64,000 bases of DNA from Paramarasmius palmivorus (lineage: Eukaryota; Basidiomycota; Agaricomycetes; Agaricales; Marasmiaceae): positions 18,154 through 82,153 of the forward strand of contig JAYKXP010000186.1 in the NCBI GenBank assembly GCA_037176845.1. Reading direction: 5' to 3'. The notes beneath the pieces were generated by a model that saw nothing but the letters and a program-made list of their open reading frames with translations, ran no database searches and was not told the origin of the DNA. Shown here one piece after another: positions 44,020-54,873 of this stretch (positions are counted from its first letter, which is position 1; each line of letters opens with the position of its first letter). The position numbers were made by a program, and so were the translations under genes.

Positions 44020-45632
44020 TTAGATGCCGGATAGTAAACGAGCGCCCTCTTGAGCCATCGACTTACGATGAGCCTTCCATGACTTCAACTGCTTCGGATG
44101 AGCTCTGGATCGGAACTCTCTATCGCTCATGCCGCCATTGTGGACCCAACGGAACAAGCCGGCAGCGCTGTACTGCACAATGGACGATCTCGACTCGTGT
44201 TTGGCAATCGGAATGTTAGAGTGTTCGATGAGGGCAGAGGGAAAGTAAACAGTGCATCCGGGAGGTACTTCGATGACCAGCCCTAGGTCCCATAACACAA
44301 GATGCCCGCCACGTGTGTAGTCAAAGTCGCCGATAGCCATGACGGCACAAATTCCACAAAAAAGATTGAGTGAGTCGATGTGTCGAAGGGTATGGGCGCG
44401 GTCGTAGTTGAAGGTTGTGGCCGCAAAGCAGCAATCGGGGAAGTTTCTTCGAAGAGATGGGTTTTGCTGGAGCAGTTTCTGAATGACGCGAGTGTAAAGG
44501 GCATGCAGTTCCGGAAACTGCGTCCGCATTACGTCTGCCATACGTGTCAGTGCTCGAAGTCAGGGTCTCGATAAAGAGTCACGCACAATCATCATATCGA
44601 GCTTTCCTTTGCATAGCCGAATGTGCTCTCGCTTCTTCCAAGACACGAGCGGTATTTTCAGGATGTGTGAGGTTGTTCGGTTGAGTTTGACCACCTCCGA
44701 ACGAGATACCCATAGCAAGCGCCGGAAAATGACCTCGGCGATGATCGAGACTGTCCGGTGGGAGGCGAATGGAGGTGAATGTGTCGCGGAGAATCCCTTG
44801 AATCTGCTGAATGACGCTATCCCATCCAGGTCCAGCCCATCCCGCAAGATACGCTAGGCGCCCACCGTTGGCGTCCCGGATCATACGGCTTTGCCTATCA
44901 ACTGTAATGAGCATTCTGAAAGATCCAAACAAATTGAAGCTTACATTCGATCAGGCCAACGAACCAGGCGCATGTTTGGAAGGGAGAGGGTCTGAGGCAG
45001 GGAGTAAACCGTCGAGTTGTATGGGATCTTCGGACCGGTCCATTCTCGGGCGGGTGTGACGTAGGAGGTTGAGACGGCGGCGTCTTGAGAATTAACGTGT
45101 CGAGCAGCGCATTGCTTGAGGCCCTGTGTACCGGACTGTTGTTGAGCTCTTAGACGAAGTGATGCTCTGGCCGCACGATACTGTTGTCGGACTTTGAGGA
45201 GTTTGGCTTGTTTGAAGGATAGTTTACCGTCAGGGATTGGCTGTGATTGGCTTTGCTTCCAAGGAGCTTTCAGCGGCGGTGGTGTAAGCCTTCGGGCTAG
45301 ATTACGGATGGTAGTCAAAATAGGATTTCTTCCTGTCAAACAAAGTCAGCGTCTAGGCAATAGGGAGCAAGTTGTCACGCACCAGTGTTCTCTCCCCCTT
45401 CCTCGGCTACCTCTTCACCCATATTCAGATTCTCAGGCGACGCCGCTCGCTGTTTAGCCGAAACTAGCCCTCCTGCGGTGACGCCCTGTACCTGTATATC
45501 CGGCGCTGGCTTCCAGAATACGGCAAACTCCTTCCCATTCCGAAGCTTATGAACTGGTAGAATATCATGAGTACAATCCACTACCCCAAGGTCGGGGAAT
45601 GGTTTCATTGCTACCCCAAGGTCGGGGAACAT
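44020..45632 (-). CDS. TET/JBP-family 2-oxoglutarate dioxygenase, about 493 residues
   Basis: Exons 45632-45383, 45332-44945, 44915-44587 and 44534-44020 keep frame. The second intron (44944-44916) is only 29 bases. The family blocks are RLVRWPDRM, FPALAMGISFGGGQ, NFPDCCFAATTFNYDRA and the metal site LRHIDSLN (H-x-D). These are followed by GHLVLWDLGLVIEVPPG, EHSN (second His) and ESRSSIVQYSAAGLFRW, whose Arg fits the 2-oxoglutarate contact. TET/JBP enzymes oxidise the methyl group of 5-methylcytosine or thymine in DNA. All key residues seem kept, so the enzyme is probably active. Such genes are expanded in mushrooms and tied to KDZ elements. The N-terminal 85 residues are low-complexity and the first 16 come from a duplicated 30-base unit, so the true start may be at a later Met. 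Confidence 0.85.
45581..45630 (-). repeat. Two direct copies of a 20-base unit at the TET/JBP gene start
   Basis: CTACCCCAAGGTCGGGGAA occurs at 45581 and again at 45611. Each copy is an imperfect palindrome (CCCC...GGGG). They overlap the proposed first codons and could be a binding site in the promoter if translation starts later. Confidence 0.55.
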
Positions 45633-46181
45633 TCGAGATGGGCGGGAAAGAGGGGGAAAAAACGACTACTCACCAAAGTCCATGGTGGGCGGTCGATCGA
45701 CATCTGAGATATACCCATGCCTTTATAGGTCTTCAGTATGGGCTGCCATGTCGGAGAAAAATGTCTGGAAAAACAAGAAAACAAAACAAGGCCGGTCTGA
45801 TAAAAAAAAAAGTCGGTCTGATGGAAGCTCGGAACATATGGGCACATGGTCAGATGACACACCTAAGGCGTTACGGGCCGCCTGATACGAGCGCTTAGCA
45901 ACCTATTGCGGCGAATCAGGATCCCGACGCTTCCTATCAGATGCCTTGGCAGGCTTTTGGGGTCGTCGTATGTCGTTATGGGTCCGGCCTATCAAGAGAT
46001 CACTACATCACCAATCCAAACACTTTGCAGTGAGTTCCGTTTCAAAGGTCAATAAAGTCGCAGCCATTCAAATGCTTGTCAAGTAAACTTAGTCTACGTA
46101 AACTGGGATTCAATATGAGGCGTATACGCCCGCAGATATAGCCCATCATTTCAAACCATCGTTTCTCGCGACCCACCAACT

Positions 46182-46753
46182 ATGGCCCCGAAGCAGTCGC
46201 TTGTACCCACATATTTTGAAAGGTATGTTTTTATTATCCCCCGATAATCATAGTTTTAACGCTCAGATTTTATAGAGACGAGTGGAAGCCTCTTTATCGT
46301 TGGGAAAGGGCGGAGATACTCAAATCCCTCCTGCACTTGAACCAGGCTCAACTCATATTCCTCAAAAGATGGGCATACTACTACGTCCATTATCGAGACC
46401 ACCCCAGAGACCCTCAGAACGTGAAGTTTTGGTGGGCGATGGACAACATTGCGAACCGGTTTTTCAGCGAAGTTGGGCCAGAACACCGTCACAGCTGGCG
46501 TAGGGCCAAGATACAATTTTATAAGCGTTGGTTGAAGCGTGTACGTGTCTCCGTCGCTTTTCTTGCGAAATACAAGCTCATATGTTATTAGCATCTCATT
46601 GCACGATGGGACGCTCGCACGAAGGATGGGAAGGGGTTGAGCAAGTTGATACGTATGGGTAGAGCTGCTGTCCCAACCTCAACCCCTGCTGGCAGCCGTG
46701 AATCGTCGCCTGTGTGTGTGATTCGACGCGAAAGAATTCATGTGACCATTTAG
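46182..46753 (+). CDS. KDZ element cargo gene, 155 residues
   Basis: Exons 46182-46222, 46276-46540 and 46592-46753 join in frame. The product starts MAPKQSLVPTYFERDEWKPLYR and is very rich in Trp, Tyr, Arg and Lys (FLKRWAYYYVHYRDH, FWWAMDNIANRFF, FYKRWLKR). The pI must be high, which fits nucleic acid contact, but no known fold is recognised. It is divergent from the TET/JBP gene (550 bases apart) and ends 25 bases before the end of the minus-strand acidic gene. Confidence 0.6.
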
Positions 46754-46777
46754 ATAGAATATCTACAATGTATCTAC

Positions 46778-47668
46778 TCAAAATTGGGGATCTAAGTCGT
46801 TCCAGAACGTGTTGGAGCGACGAGATGAACACTCCCTGTCTCCAATAGGGCTTTGGCCACGCATCATGTATTCCGTATGAACCTTGTGTTTTTCGTAGAG
46901 GTCATTCCACCAGCGATCAAAGGTCCCGGTCAATACCGACTTCCATTCCTTGTCGCTCATTCCTTCCGGACGCTTGTCAAACTTGGTAGGTCCAAAAGGC
47001 CGGAGTTCGTGATAGGTAGGAGGCGATTTTGGCGGGAAAATTGAGACGTCTACCATCATTAATTTGACGATTAGACAGGGAAAAAATTAGAAGAGAAACA
47101 GAAGCGTACCTCGATTAACCCATTTGAGCAAAGCCTCCTGAAAGTCAGTCTCGCCATCGTCAGAGGCAAAGCTTTCACATTCACTGGCTTCATCAGAAGA
47201 TGCCTCCTCTGCCCAACGTTGGTCATTGCCATCTTGGCATGAGGATTGTTCAAACACGCTATCCATCTCATCGTCCGATTGAGAGCTTGAATCCTCCTCT
47301 GAGTCGCTGGCATGGGATTCAGAGTCCGTAGCTTCTTGATCTAGAATCTGCTTAGCGATGAAACTTCCGCACATTTGTATGGGACATTACGTGGAACAAG
47401 AAGTCGAAACACTTCATTTTCATCTTCGATGTCCTGGTCCTTGATCCCTTGCCTAGCTGCCTATCAGTAGTGTGTCAGCACCTATCCACGCCACAAGATG
47501 TCCTCTACCTTGGTCTCTGAAGACAGAAGGGTCTCGCTAGGAACGATATCCTGCAGAGAAACAGGCTGGAATATTGTTAGAAATATGTACAATCTGCAAT
47601 GGAGCTCTATCACTTACTTTTGGTTTTACCCCCTTTGTAAAGTGCACGCGTTTTGGTGTTAAGAACAT
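46778..47668 (-). CDS. KDZ element cargo gene with acidic middle
   Basis: The N-terminal exons read MFLTPKRVHFTKGVKPK, then PVSLQDIVPSETLLSSETK. A region of about 70 residues very rich in Ser, Asp and Glu (47350-47100) follows. It joins KWVNRDVSIFPPKSPP and a C-terminal Trp-rich domain (EWKSVLTGTF, RWWNDLYEKH) in phase. The join between the third exon (ends about 47380) and the acidic part is not settled. The acidic stretch could mimic nucleic acid or bind the basic cargo proteins; this is speculative. Homology unknown. Confidence 0.5.
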
Positions 47669-48000
47669 GGGGACGTTGACGATGACGGAGCTGGTGAGGG
47701 TTTGGAAGATGGATTGTCACCCTTGAATTGAATGGCCGTGATGAGGCGAAATAGACGCACCTTGAGTTGAGATTGTTCGGTTACCGGTGGGACTTCTAGA
47801 CTGATTTTGCAGCGGGTAGATAATTAATTGCCGTTATTGAATTGCCACCCGCCACATACACAGAACAAATTTGTGAACGTCTCCGTGAGCCTCAAAAAAT
47901 TGAAGTGTGGGCAAACCTCTGTGGGCACAAAACTTTGACACTCTACAGTGCTTCGAAACTTTGTGTCTCTTCGACCTCCTTCTAGTTCGTCACCCTTCTC

Positions 48001-50624
48001 ATGACCAAGCCAAAACCTGGTGTTGCCCGAAAGGGTATTGGCAGTGCCATCTCCGCCGCCAAGAAAGCTCTCAAAGGAAACAAGAACAAGAAATCACCAC
48101 AGGTTCCTCCGGCAAACATAGGTGGCGAAGGCTCTCAACTGACCGCAGAGCCGGGCAAAACAGGTCGTAAAACATGGGCGCAAGGTAGAAAGCTCATCAT
48201 CCTTCTGAAGCACGAGCAGGTGTTCTATGAGAATCGCTCCTTGTACTACGATTTAGTCTGCGCCGATTTTTTGGAGGAGTGGGGTCACAACCTGAACTGG
48301 AATGAGGAGCCAGACGAGACTAAGGACTACTCCGACCGGCCTCTTTCGGATTTTACTGGCGACGAGTTGCTCGAGGTGGTTAAGGATCGAGCTATATTCG
48401 AAAAGAATAACCGAGATGTATGTCTTGTTTCTTTGTTGAGTCTAAACTTGCTGATTTTGGTGTAGGCTATTGCGGCATGGGCTCGAAACCGTTTCTCCAA
48501 GAAGCAAACCGACTCGGAGAAAATTTCTGAGGTGTTGTCGATGATGACGGAGTTCTTGAAGGTACTACCCCACAGGTGAGTTCTGTCAGCCTCCAGTTAC
48601 GTTCTTTGATTGACTTGAGCATATCAGAACGTCCCTTATTCGTATGTATCAGAGGATATTCTACCAAGCAAAGCTCAAGCACCTCTTTGATGCTCAGTGG
48701 GCGGTCATCTCGCAGGCTAATCCGAATGCGGAGTGGATCAAGGAGATGAACAAGTTTAGTGCATCTATGTTGGAAGCCGAGACTGAGGAGGTTCTGGAGC
48801 AAATCAAGGTGGAAATTCAGAAGGAGTACGACGAAGCTATGACAGAGTACAAGAAGATTGGACGCTGGGATAACGACGCAGAGAAGTTCAATCAGTAGGC
48901 GCCTGTTCATCGATCTTCTCGCCCCTGAATAACATCAGTTTCCTTAGCAACTGGAAAAAGGCCCATCGGGTCGTTCCAACTATGGTTGATTCTATAGCGG
49001 CATTCCTAGGCTGCGGTGTGTTGTTGACAACGTTCGGGCCCATGGCAGATGGGGAAATCTCTGTTCAGAGGTAAGTGATGATGTTTCGTGCTATTATGAA
49101 GGATATACTGATTTGAGGCATATTAGTGTATGCGCCATTGTCCCAGGAGCTCGAACCCGTCAGACATTGGCGCAGTTCAACAAAGATAAGCTGGCTGAAA
49201 CCCATGCACTTTGCCATAAGTATGCCCAGGCGCTTTTCTGTGAGTGTTTCCTTTGATTAAATATGATAGCGTAACTGAATTTCTCACCAGCGGAATCGAT
49301 GTGTAGATCAAGAATTCCAGCAAACGCCGAAGGTCTCAGCATTCTTGGTGGTGACCAGGATGACGATGCTGAAGCTGCGGGTGCTGAACGTTTGATCAGT
49401 TTCCCCGAGTCAGCTTCCTCGGCATATACCGCGGCTCACGAAGCGCTGGTGGCTAAATTGGCGCTTAGTGAGTCATCAGAGTCTCACGTTGTCAACGCTC
49501 CCGTCAACGTCAACAACGCCAACACTTCCGCTGCTACCACCACCGCTAAAAACGCCAACACTTCCACTGCCACCCCTACTCCTTCTTCCACCTCCACCGT
49601 CACTGCAGTCGCTATCTCTACTGCAGGCACTACCGCCAATCCGGCTCACACCACCAATACCCCCTCTCCAACCGATCCTCCTACAGTCAATGCCAATGCC
49701 AACGATATCAACAGTTCATCCCATCCTCCTGAATCTACCACAGGCACTTCAATGGGTCTCGGTCCCGTTTCACCGCCGGTTGACGATTTGAATCACGTGC
49801 CTGGCCAATGGAGCTCAACAGCGGTGACTGATGCCCAGCAAAGTCATCCTCCTTTCGATTTCGAGGCCTTCCAGGAAATCTTCAACAAGCTAGATCCTTC
49901 CGAGTGGGACGGTATGATGGATTATCAGAACACACAGCCAGCCCTGCAGGCTAGCCTAGGTGACTGGCACAGTTTTTCTACTTGTTACTAACTAATGCAA
50001 CTTGCAGATCAAAACACGACCCATGTACCTAATAATTCAGAGAATGTCTCCATGCAGGATCGTTATATCATTCCTCGTCCCGATGATCGCCCTACCGACC
50101 ACACTGACAACCCCAACCGCGACAGCCCCAACCACACTGACCACGCCGACAACCCCAACCGCACCGACAACCCCAGCCGCACCGACAACCCCAACCACAC
50201 CGACAACCCCAACCATACCGACAACCCCAACCATACCGACAACCCCAACCATACCGACAACCCCAACCATACCGACAACCCCAACCACACTGACCACACA
50301 CCCAACCACCCTGATCCCGTTGCGCACACTGGTCTGACTCCTGCCAGGAAGCGAAAGCTTGCTATTGCACAGGAGAAAGCCAAGAACACGGGAGAAGGAC
50401 CTACCGGCGAACCGAACAATGGCCCTTCACCTCCAGCAGAACCAGCTTTGACAAGAGCTGAGAAGCGGAGAGCGACTATGGCAAGGAAAAAGGCAGAGGC
50501 TGCTGCTGCCGCCACCGCCAGTACTGACAACAGTGGGAGTGGAAGATCTTCCAAAAGGTCTCGAACCATGCCTGCTGCTCTCGCCGCTGGAGGCTATAAA
50601 CGTCCGGCTAAGGGGAAAAGGTAG
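48001..50624 (+). CDS. KDZ element cargo gene, 771 residues, with coiled-coil and repeat tail
   Basis: Seven exons (48001-48417, 48466-48575, 48628-48894, 48948-49070, 49127-49239, 49291-49959 and 50008-50624) all join in frame. The N-terminus is basic (MTKPKPGVARKGIGS, KKALKGNKNKK). Residues 100-330 match a large uncharacterised mushroom family: ARNRFSKKQTD, a charged coiled coil around FDAQW and EEVLEQIKVEIQKEYDEAM, then a globular part with FGPMADGEISVQS. I know this family only by pattern, often near transposons. Next comes a Ser/Thr/Ala/Asn-rich linker, then an 18-base tandem repeat coding DNPNHT. The C-terminus is Lys/Arg-rich (PARKRKLA, RSSKRSR), a likely nuclear signal. Confidence 0.75.
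50098..50310 (+). repeat. 18-base tandem repeat (minisatellite) inside a coding exon
   Basis: About ten copies of an 18-base unit coding Asp-Asn-Pro-Asn-His-Thr or close variants. The six central copies are almost identical (GACAACCCCAACCATACC). Variants at the edges show growth from the middle. The length is a multiple of three per unit, so copy changes keep the frame. Confidence 0.9.
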
Positions 50625-51129
50625 CGTAGTGTAGTCTATATGAACACTTTTTTGTACCTCGTGCAACATTTATGAAATTTTATCAAGTATTATGACACAT
50701 TGACGAGGCTATCTAGTTTTCCAACCTACGCACGGTTCGGTAGACCAGTGGTCAATTCGTTCGAGCCAAACCGAGCTGTCCCGTTAGCTAGAGGTAGGTT
50801 GTTCAATCCTCGGTGAAGTCGTTAATTTTTCGTGTGCAATAGATGATTATAGATGAAAGATGCGAAAACCATTATGAAGGTTTTACTGCTCAACTTAGTG
50901 GGTAGATACTATCCACTTTATAACGTCCGAAGTTCCATCATGACGTAACCAAGAGATGTTTATAGATGAAAGATGCGAAAGCCACTGCGAGGGTTTTGCC
51001 AGCAGGAACAGATGGTGACCATCATATTAATGTCCCTTAGGGTGAAGATCAAAACCTCGCGGAATAGATAACACGGATGAAGGAGCTTCATCGTTTGATA
51101 CTCAGCGCACATGCCCTATTGGCTATCAG
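50625..51129. other. Non-coding part of the KDZ element
   Basis: No gene supported. Two similar blocks of about 40 bases (TAGATGAAAGATGCGAAA...GGTTTTGC) occur near 50850 and 50965. A sequence at about 50730-50830 has a TTCAATCC loop but no full tRNA fold. Confidence 0.4.
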
Positions 51130-52192
51130 GTGGTACCGCTCGGTTCATTATCAATATAATGACGCTTCGGTACAAGGTCAAAATTTTGATGAATGAGACT
51201 AAGGTTCTTTTGTTCAATTTTTTGAATCTCACAACGGTGGCAGAAGTTTCGAAGTGTAACGACCACAGACCCTAGCCAAGGGCTGTCAATAAAACGACTC
51301 TTGGGCACAAGGCCAAAGTTTTGATGGTGATTGAAATATAGCTAATAACTATAAGGAACCTTCAATATTTTGAGTCTCAGGAGGACGACAGAAGTTTTGA
51401 CGTGTGACGCCTACTGGATTGTTGACCGAAGGCTCTCAATAAAACGTTGCTCAAGGCGAGGATCAAAACTCTATAGAGGTTTGATGGATTGCCGGGCACG
51501 GTAATTGAGTACCAAATTTTTGATGCTCAAGGCGAAGATCAAAACTTTGACGAGGTTTGTTGAAACACTGATCGAAGTGGCCATCAAATTTTCGACGTTC
51601 AACGGAAGCGTAAAAGTATTGATACATCTCATCTGAACTGTCAGCTAACTTCATAGTTTTGATGCTCCCGGGAATCGTCAAAGTATTGGCACGTCTCCTG
51701 TAGCTGCCTTCAATTTTTTGACTCTCCAGGGAGTCGTAAAAGTATTGACACATCTTCTGTATGGGACCATCAGCTACTACCTTCAAATTTATGATGCTCA
51801 GAACGGCGATGAAAATATCGCCGATGCTCACTGAAGCCTTTATTCTACCCTCAGCACCATTTTCGTGAGTCCCCCAAGGCAGACCTACCATTGGCTTACC
51901 GTTGTCTGGCATTATGGATCCTGATCTGTGTTTTATGGCATCATCTCATTCACAATGTCCTGCGGATATGTGGAACGGTGCAATTGCAGGTGACAGAGGT
52001 GCGGGGAAGAGGGTCTGAGAGACCCTAGCCTCATAATATTGAAGTCCAAGGGTACGTACGTTGTTATGACACCTTTGCTGCCATGAAACGGATTGGCCTA
52101 TCAAAATTTTGAGGCTCACGCAGTAGGATTGAATGGAATCAAAATAATGACGCTTTTGACAGACTGTGCGTTTCAAAAATTTGAAGCTACAT
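51130..52192. repeat. Right subterminal array of TCAAAATTTTGA-type palindromes
   Basis: The same palindrome family as at the left end recurs (TCAAAATTTTGA at about 51178 and 52101; variants near 51470, 51539 and 51587). Linked words such as GTCAAAGTATTGACACGTCT recur about every 60 bases between 51600 and 51760. The array ends in the right terminal inverted repeat. Confidence 0.78.
52129..52192 (-). repeat. KDZ element terminal inverted repeat, right
   Basis: Read inward on the minus strand it starts ATGTAGCTTCAAA and ends TTGATTCCATTCAA, matching the left repeat. It lies 9 bases inside the CCCACGA duplication. Confidence 0.85.
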
Positions 52193-52201
52193 TCACTGTT
52201 G

Positions 52202-52208
52202 CCCACGA
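52202..52208 (+). repeat. Target site duplication of the KDZ element, right copy (CCCACGA)
   Basis: It directly precedes the resumed kinase text: CCCACGAATTCGACAAACG encodes HEFDKR. Confidence 0.75.
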
Positions 52209-52733
52209 ATTCGACAAACGAAGTCAAAGAATGCATCAACGTCCACCTCCAGCTGCACCACCACATCCACACGTGCCTTCGTTACCACCTGGGCAGAGGT
52301 ATGGACACGAGCCGCAGCATAGAGCAATGTCGATACCGTATCAAGGGCTTAATGGTCGAGGACCTATTGGGTTCCCGCCGCCGGTTCATTATAGTAATGG
52401 CGGTGGGCCGCCTGGTGGTTATGGTGGTGGTCCTGCTCCTGCTCCTGCCCCTGGGAGGTATGACCCTAGACTACCGCGTGCATCGTCGTTGGCGAGGAAT
52501 GGGCCATATGGTGGTCGTGGTCGTGGTCGTGGAAGGAATGGAGTTGGTAGACCTCCGCCGCCGGCACAGAGGAATACAGGACCCAATCCTGGGCCTGGGC
52601 GCCGCCGCCAGGTCTACCTCAGAGGCCTGCTGATCCTCAAGGAAGGAATGCACCAGTACCTGCACCGGCGACGAGAGGTGGGGAGTTTGATGACAGAGGC
52701 GGCGGAGCGGGGGCAGGGTTGAACTATGGTTGA
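52202..52733 (+). pseudogene. CDK9/BUR1-like kinase remnant, right piece (C-terminal tail)
   Basis: The text resumes at HEFDKRSQRMHQR, the exact continuation of the YEASHE ending at 34538. It runs into a Pro/Gly-rich tail with RGRGRGRNG repeats typical of fungal CDK9-type kinases. The frame breaks near 52595, inside a GCCGCCGCC run. The family-like ending RPADPQGRN to GAGLNYG reads in another frame to the TGA at 52731-52733. The break supports decay of this copy, possibly after the insertion. Confidence 0.72.
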
Positions 52734-54873
52734 CCATGTCTTCCTCTCCGTCTTTACCTTTTTTTATCTCGTGCGTTTCGTAGACCAGACCAGGCAACGT
52801 TCAGGAGCATCCTTGTTGTCCTTTGTCTTCCATGATTTTGTGACTCATGCATTTCAGGTTACTTATACAGACATACAGGCATATTTTGCAATACCTACTT
52901 CCATTCATTCATTCGTCCATCGCATAGTGTATAAGAGTATGTAATTAACAGTGATATTGACAGGCAATATCGATTTGCGCGACGAGGTGAATCCTTGACG
53001 TCTGACGCTTACGGTTGTATAAGACATCGTTCAACCACCATAGCCACCTCCGACATTTGGTATATCCTCTTCGACCACAAGAACTAGGGCATTCATGCCT
53101 GAGTACAAACTATGTCGCTCACTTGAAGGAGAAAATCAAGGAAGAGGAACAACTTGATCGTCCTGCCTCGCAACTCGAAGTGTGGAGATGCACAAACGAA
53201 TATCTGGAAGAGCAGTGGAAGACAGATAAAGCGGAAAGAACCTGATGTACACACCCGTGCGTACTGAAGAAAGTATACGGAACCATTCTTGCTTTGATAG
53301 CTTACACTATGTTGGGCACTTGAGGTACGCTACGGTTGCGGGCTACTTCTCGTAACAGTGGATGCTTGGACCTTGAAACGAGTTGTGCAGCAGGTGTATC
53401 TGTAGCATCGAGAAACATAGACGGAGGTGCTACCCCATACAGCGTATGCTCTTGTTGGCGAATCCCAGTGAAATCCGAGATCTTGAAGAGAAGAAGAATG
53501 AGCTTCAGCCCAGGAGTCAGCTTAGTGAACATAGCCAGTACAAACCTAAAATTCGTGACTACGCCTGCCCAAAGATACACCACCAATCATGCCTCTCCTG
53601 TGCCGCCATGTCGATATGCCCAGGATGAAACTGGGGTGTCCGCGCACCCAAATCGGCCACTCCTGATACTATTACCGTGTCCATGTCGCGTACCATTCTT
53701 CGCCTGTATGCCAATCCCCAACCATCCTGAACTGGGTCACAATTGTGTTGGTCTAACGCACGAAAGGCGGATGTTCACGGAATTTTGAAGGATTTGTAAA
53801 GTATCCACACCAATATGCGCGTTCTTCCTTGTAGTCTCAAACCAAAGATTGCTCCATAGCTTTTCAATCCTAGAAATTCAGGATAGACACCGAGAGTCAA
53901 TATCTTATATACGGCAATAAGAATTTACACTCACCTTGACCACACATAGCCCCACTTCTCTACACGTCGACGTGTTCTGTTCTGTTCCATCAGAAACACC
54001 TGTGCGCTGGAAGCTGAGACTTGTTGAAGCCGTTTTAGAAGATTTACACGTTCCTAACGAGAAATCGTCCAGGATAAGGAATTTTGTTGAGAATCGACAG
54101 TAGGCCGTGATGGAAGAAGCCAGTAGTCGGCTAACTTACTCCTCGACTCCCATCACGATATCCCACTCAATGAGTCTTGTGTATCTTGAGGGCAAATAAC
54201 TTGCTAGTATCATTGTAAGCATTTCTATGTTTTCGTTTTATAGATCCTTTTTGACTTCCGAGTATCAAATTCCCAGCTCCGATAACGTTGTAGTCTTCTA
54301 GCCCACTCAACGTTGAGCATTGGCCCAGTTAGCCATTGTGATTTCCGGCTCTACTATCAATACAAAGGTATGCAGGAGCCTAAGCAAAACTAACATAAAA
54401 ATGAATTCCACCTTGTAGCCGTCGTTCCTTATTGAGCTCGGAAGTAGTGCGCCGCCGATAGAACCATTTTCCTTGTCGGCGGCTGGAAGGAAACATCCTC
54501 AAACAGGTTGACACGCCGATAACACGCCTTTCCCATCTTCTGCTTCCCATCTCCATTCTCGCTCCTCATTCTTGTACCGAATAACCAGAGGACCTAGGCA
54601 GGAGGTTGCACCGATTTTTTTGTCATACATTTCCCCGCCACTCCAGCGTTCCCCACCATCTCCTCTTATCCTTTTTCCCCAGCCCCTGCGTCATTCTGAA
54701 GCATCGCCCATTCCGTTCCACTCCAATATTGCACCCATTGCACCTTCCAAGCCAGCCTCCCCCTTCCTACCATCTTTCGTCGTTGCTCCCAATCCTCACG
54801 CCCCCTACATCGTATCAATCACAAATTACTGGCGTTCTATTGCAGGCCCATCAGCGGCGGTGCTCACAACACC
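52734..54873. other. Region without a supported gene
   Basis: Frames at 53336-53788 (plus) and 53586-53302 (minus) are open but lack motifs and clear splice partners. A Pro/Ser-rich, C-rich tract at about 54600-54840 may be the promoter and leader of the NACHT gene. Confidence 0.35.

Larger units (their letters stand above)
34539..52201. mobile_element. Composite KDZ-type DNA transposon with TET/JBP and cargo genes, 17.7 kb
   Basis: The borders come from three agreeing signs. Inverted repeats lie at both ends (34548-34612 and 52129-52192). CCCACGA is duplicated outside them. A conserved kinase sequence is split exactly there. Inside, from left to right, are a palindrome array, the KDZ transposase (minus), an unknown gene (plus), a tRNA-like sequence and three unknown genes (minus). 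Then come a TET/JBP-like oxygenase (minus), an unknown gene (plus), an acidic protein gene (minus), a 771-residue protein gene (plus) and a second palindrome array. Linkage of KDZ transposons with TET/JBP genes in mushroom genomes is established knowledge (Iyer and co-workers). The exact borders and the full cargo here are read from this sequence. Confidence 0.85.

Noticed and set aside
47907..48170. A plus-strand frame overlapping the start of the 771-residue gene
   Set aside because: It is out of frame with the well-supported seven-exon model starting at 48001 and has no motif.
50037..50327. Minus-strand frames of Val-Gly or Gly-Cys repeats
   Set aside because: They are shadows of the 18-base minisatellite in a supported plus-strand exon.
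50730..50830. Possible second tRNA
   Set aside because: Only a T-loop-like word and a weak stem are present; acceptor arms do not pair.
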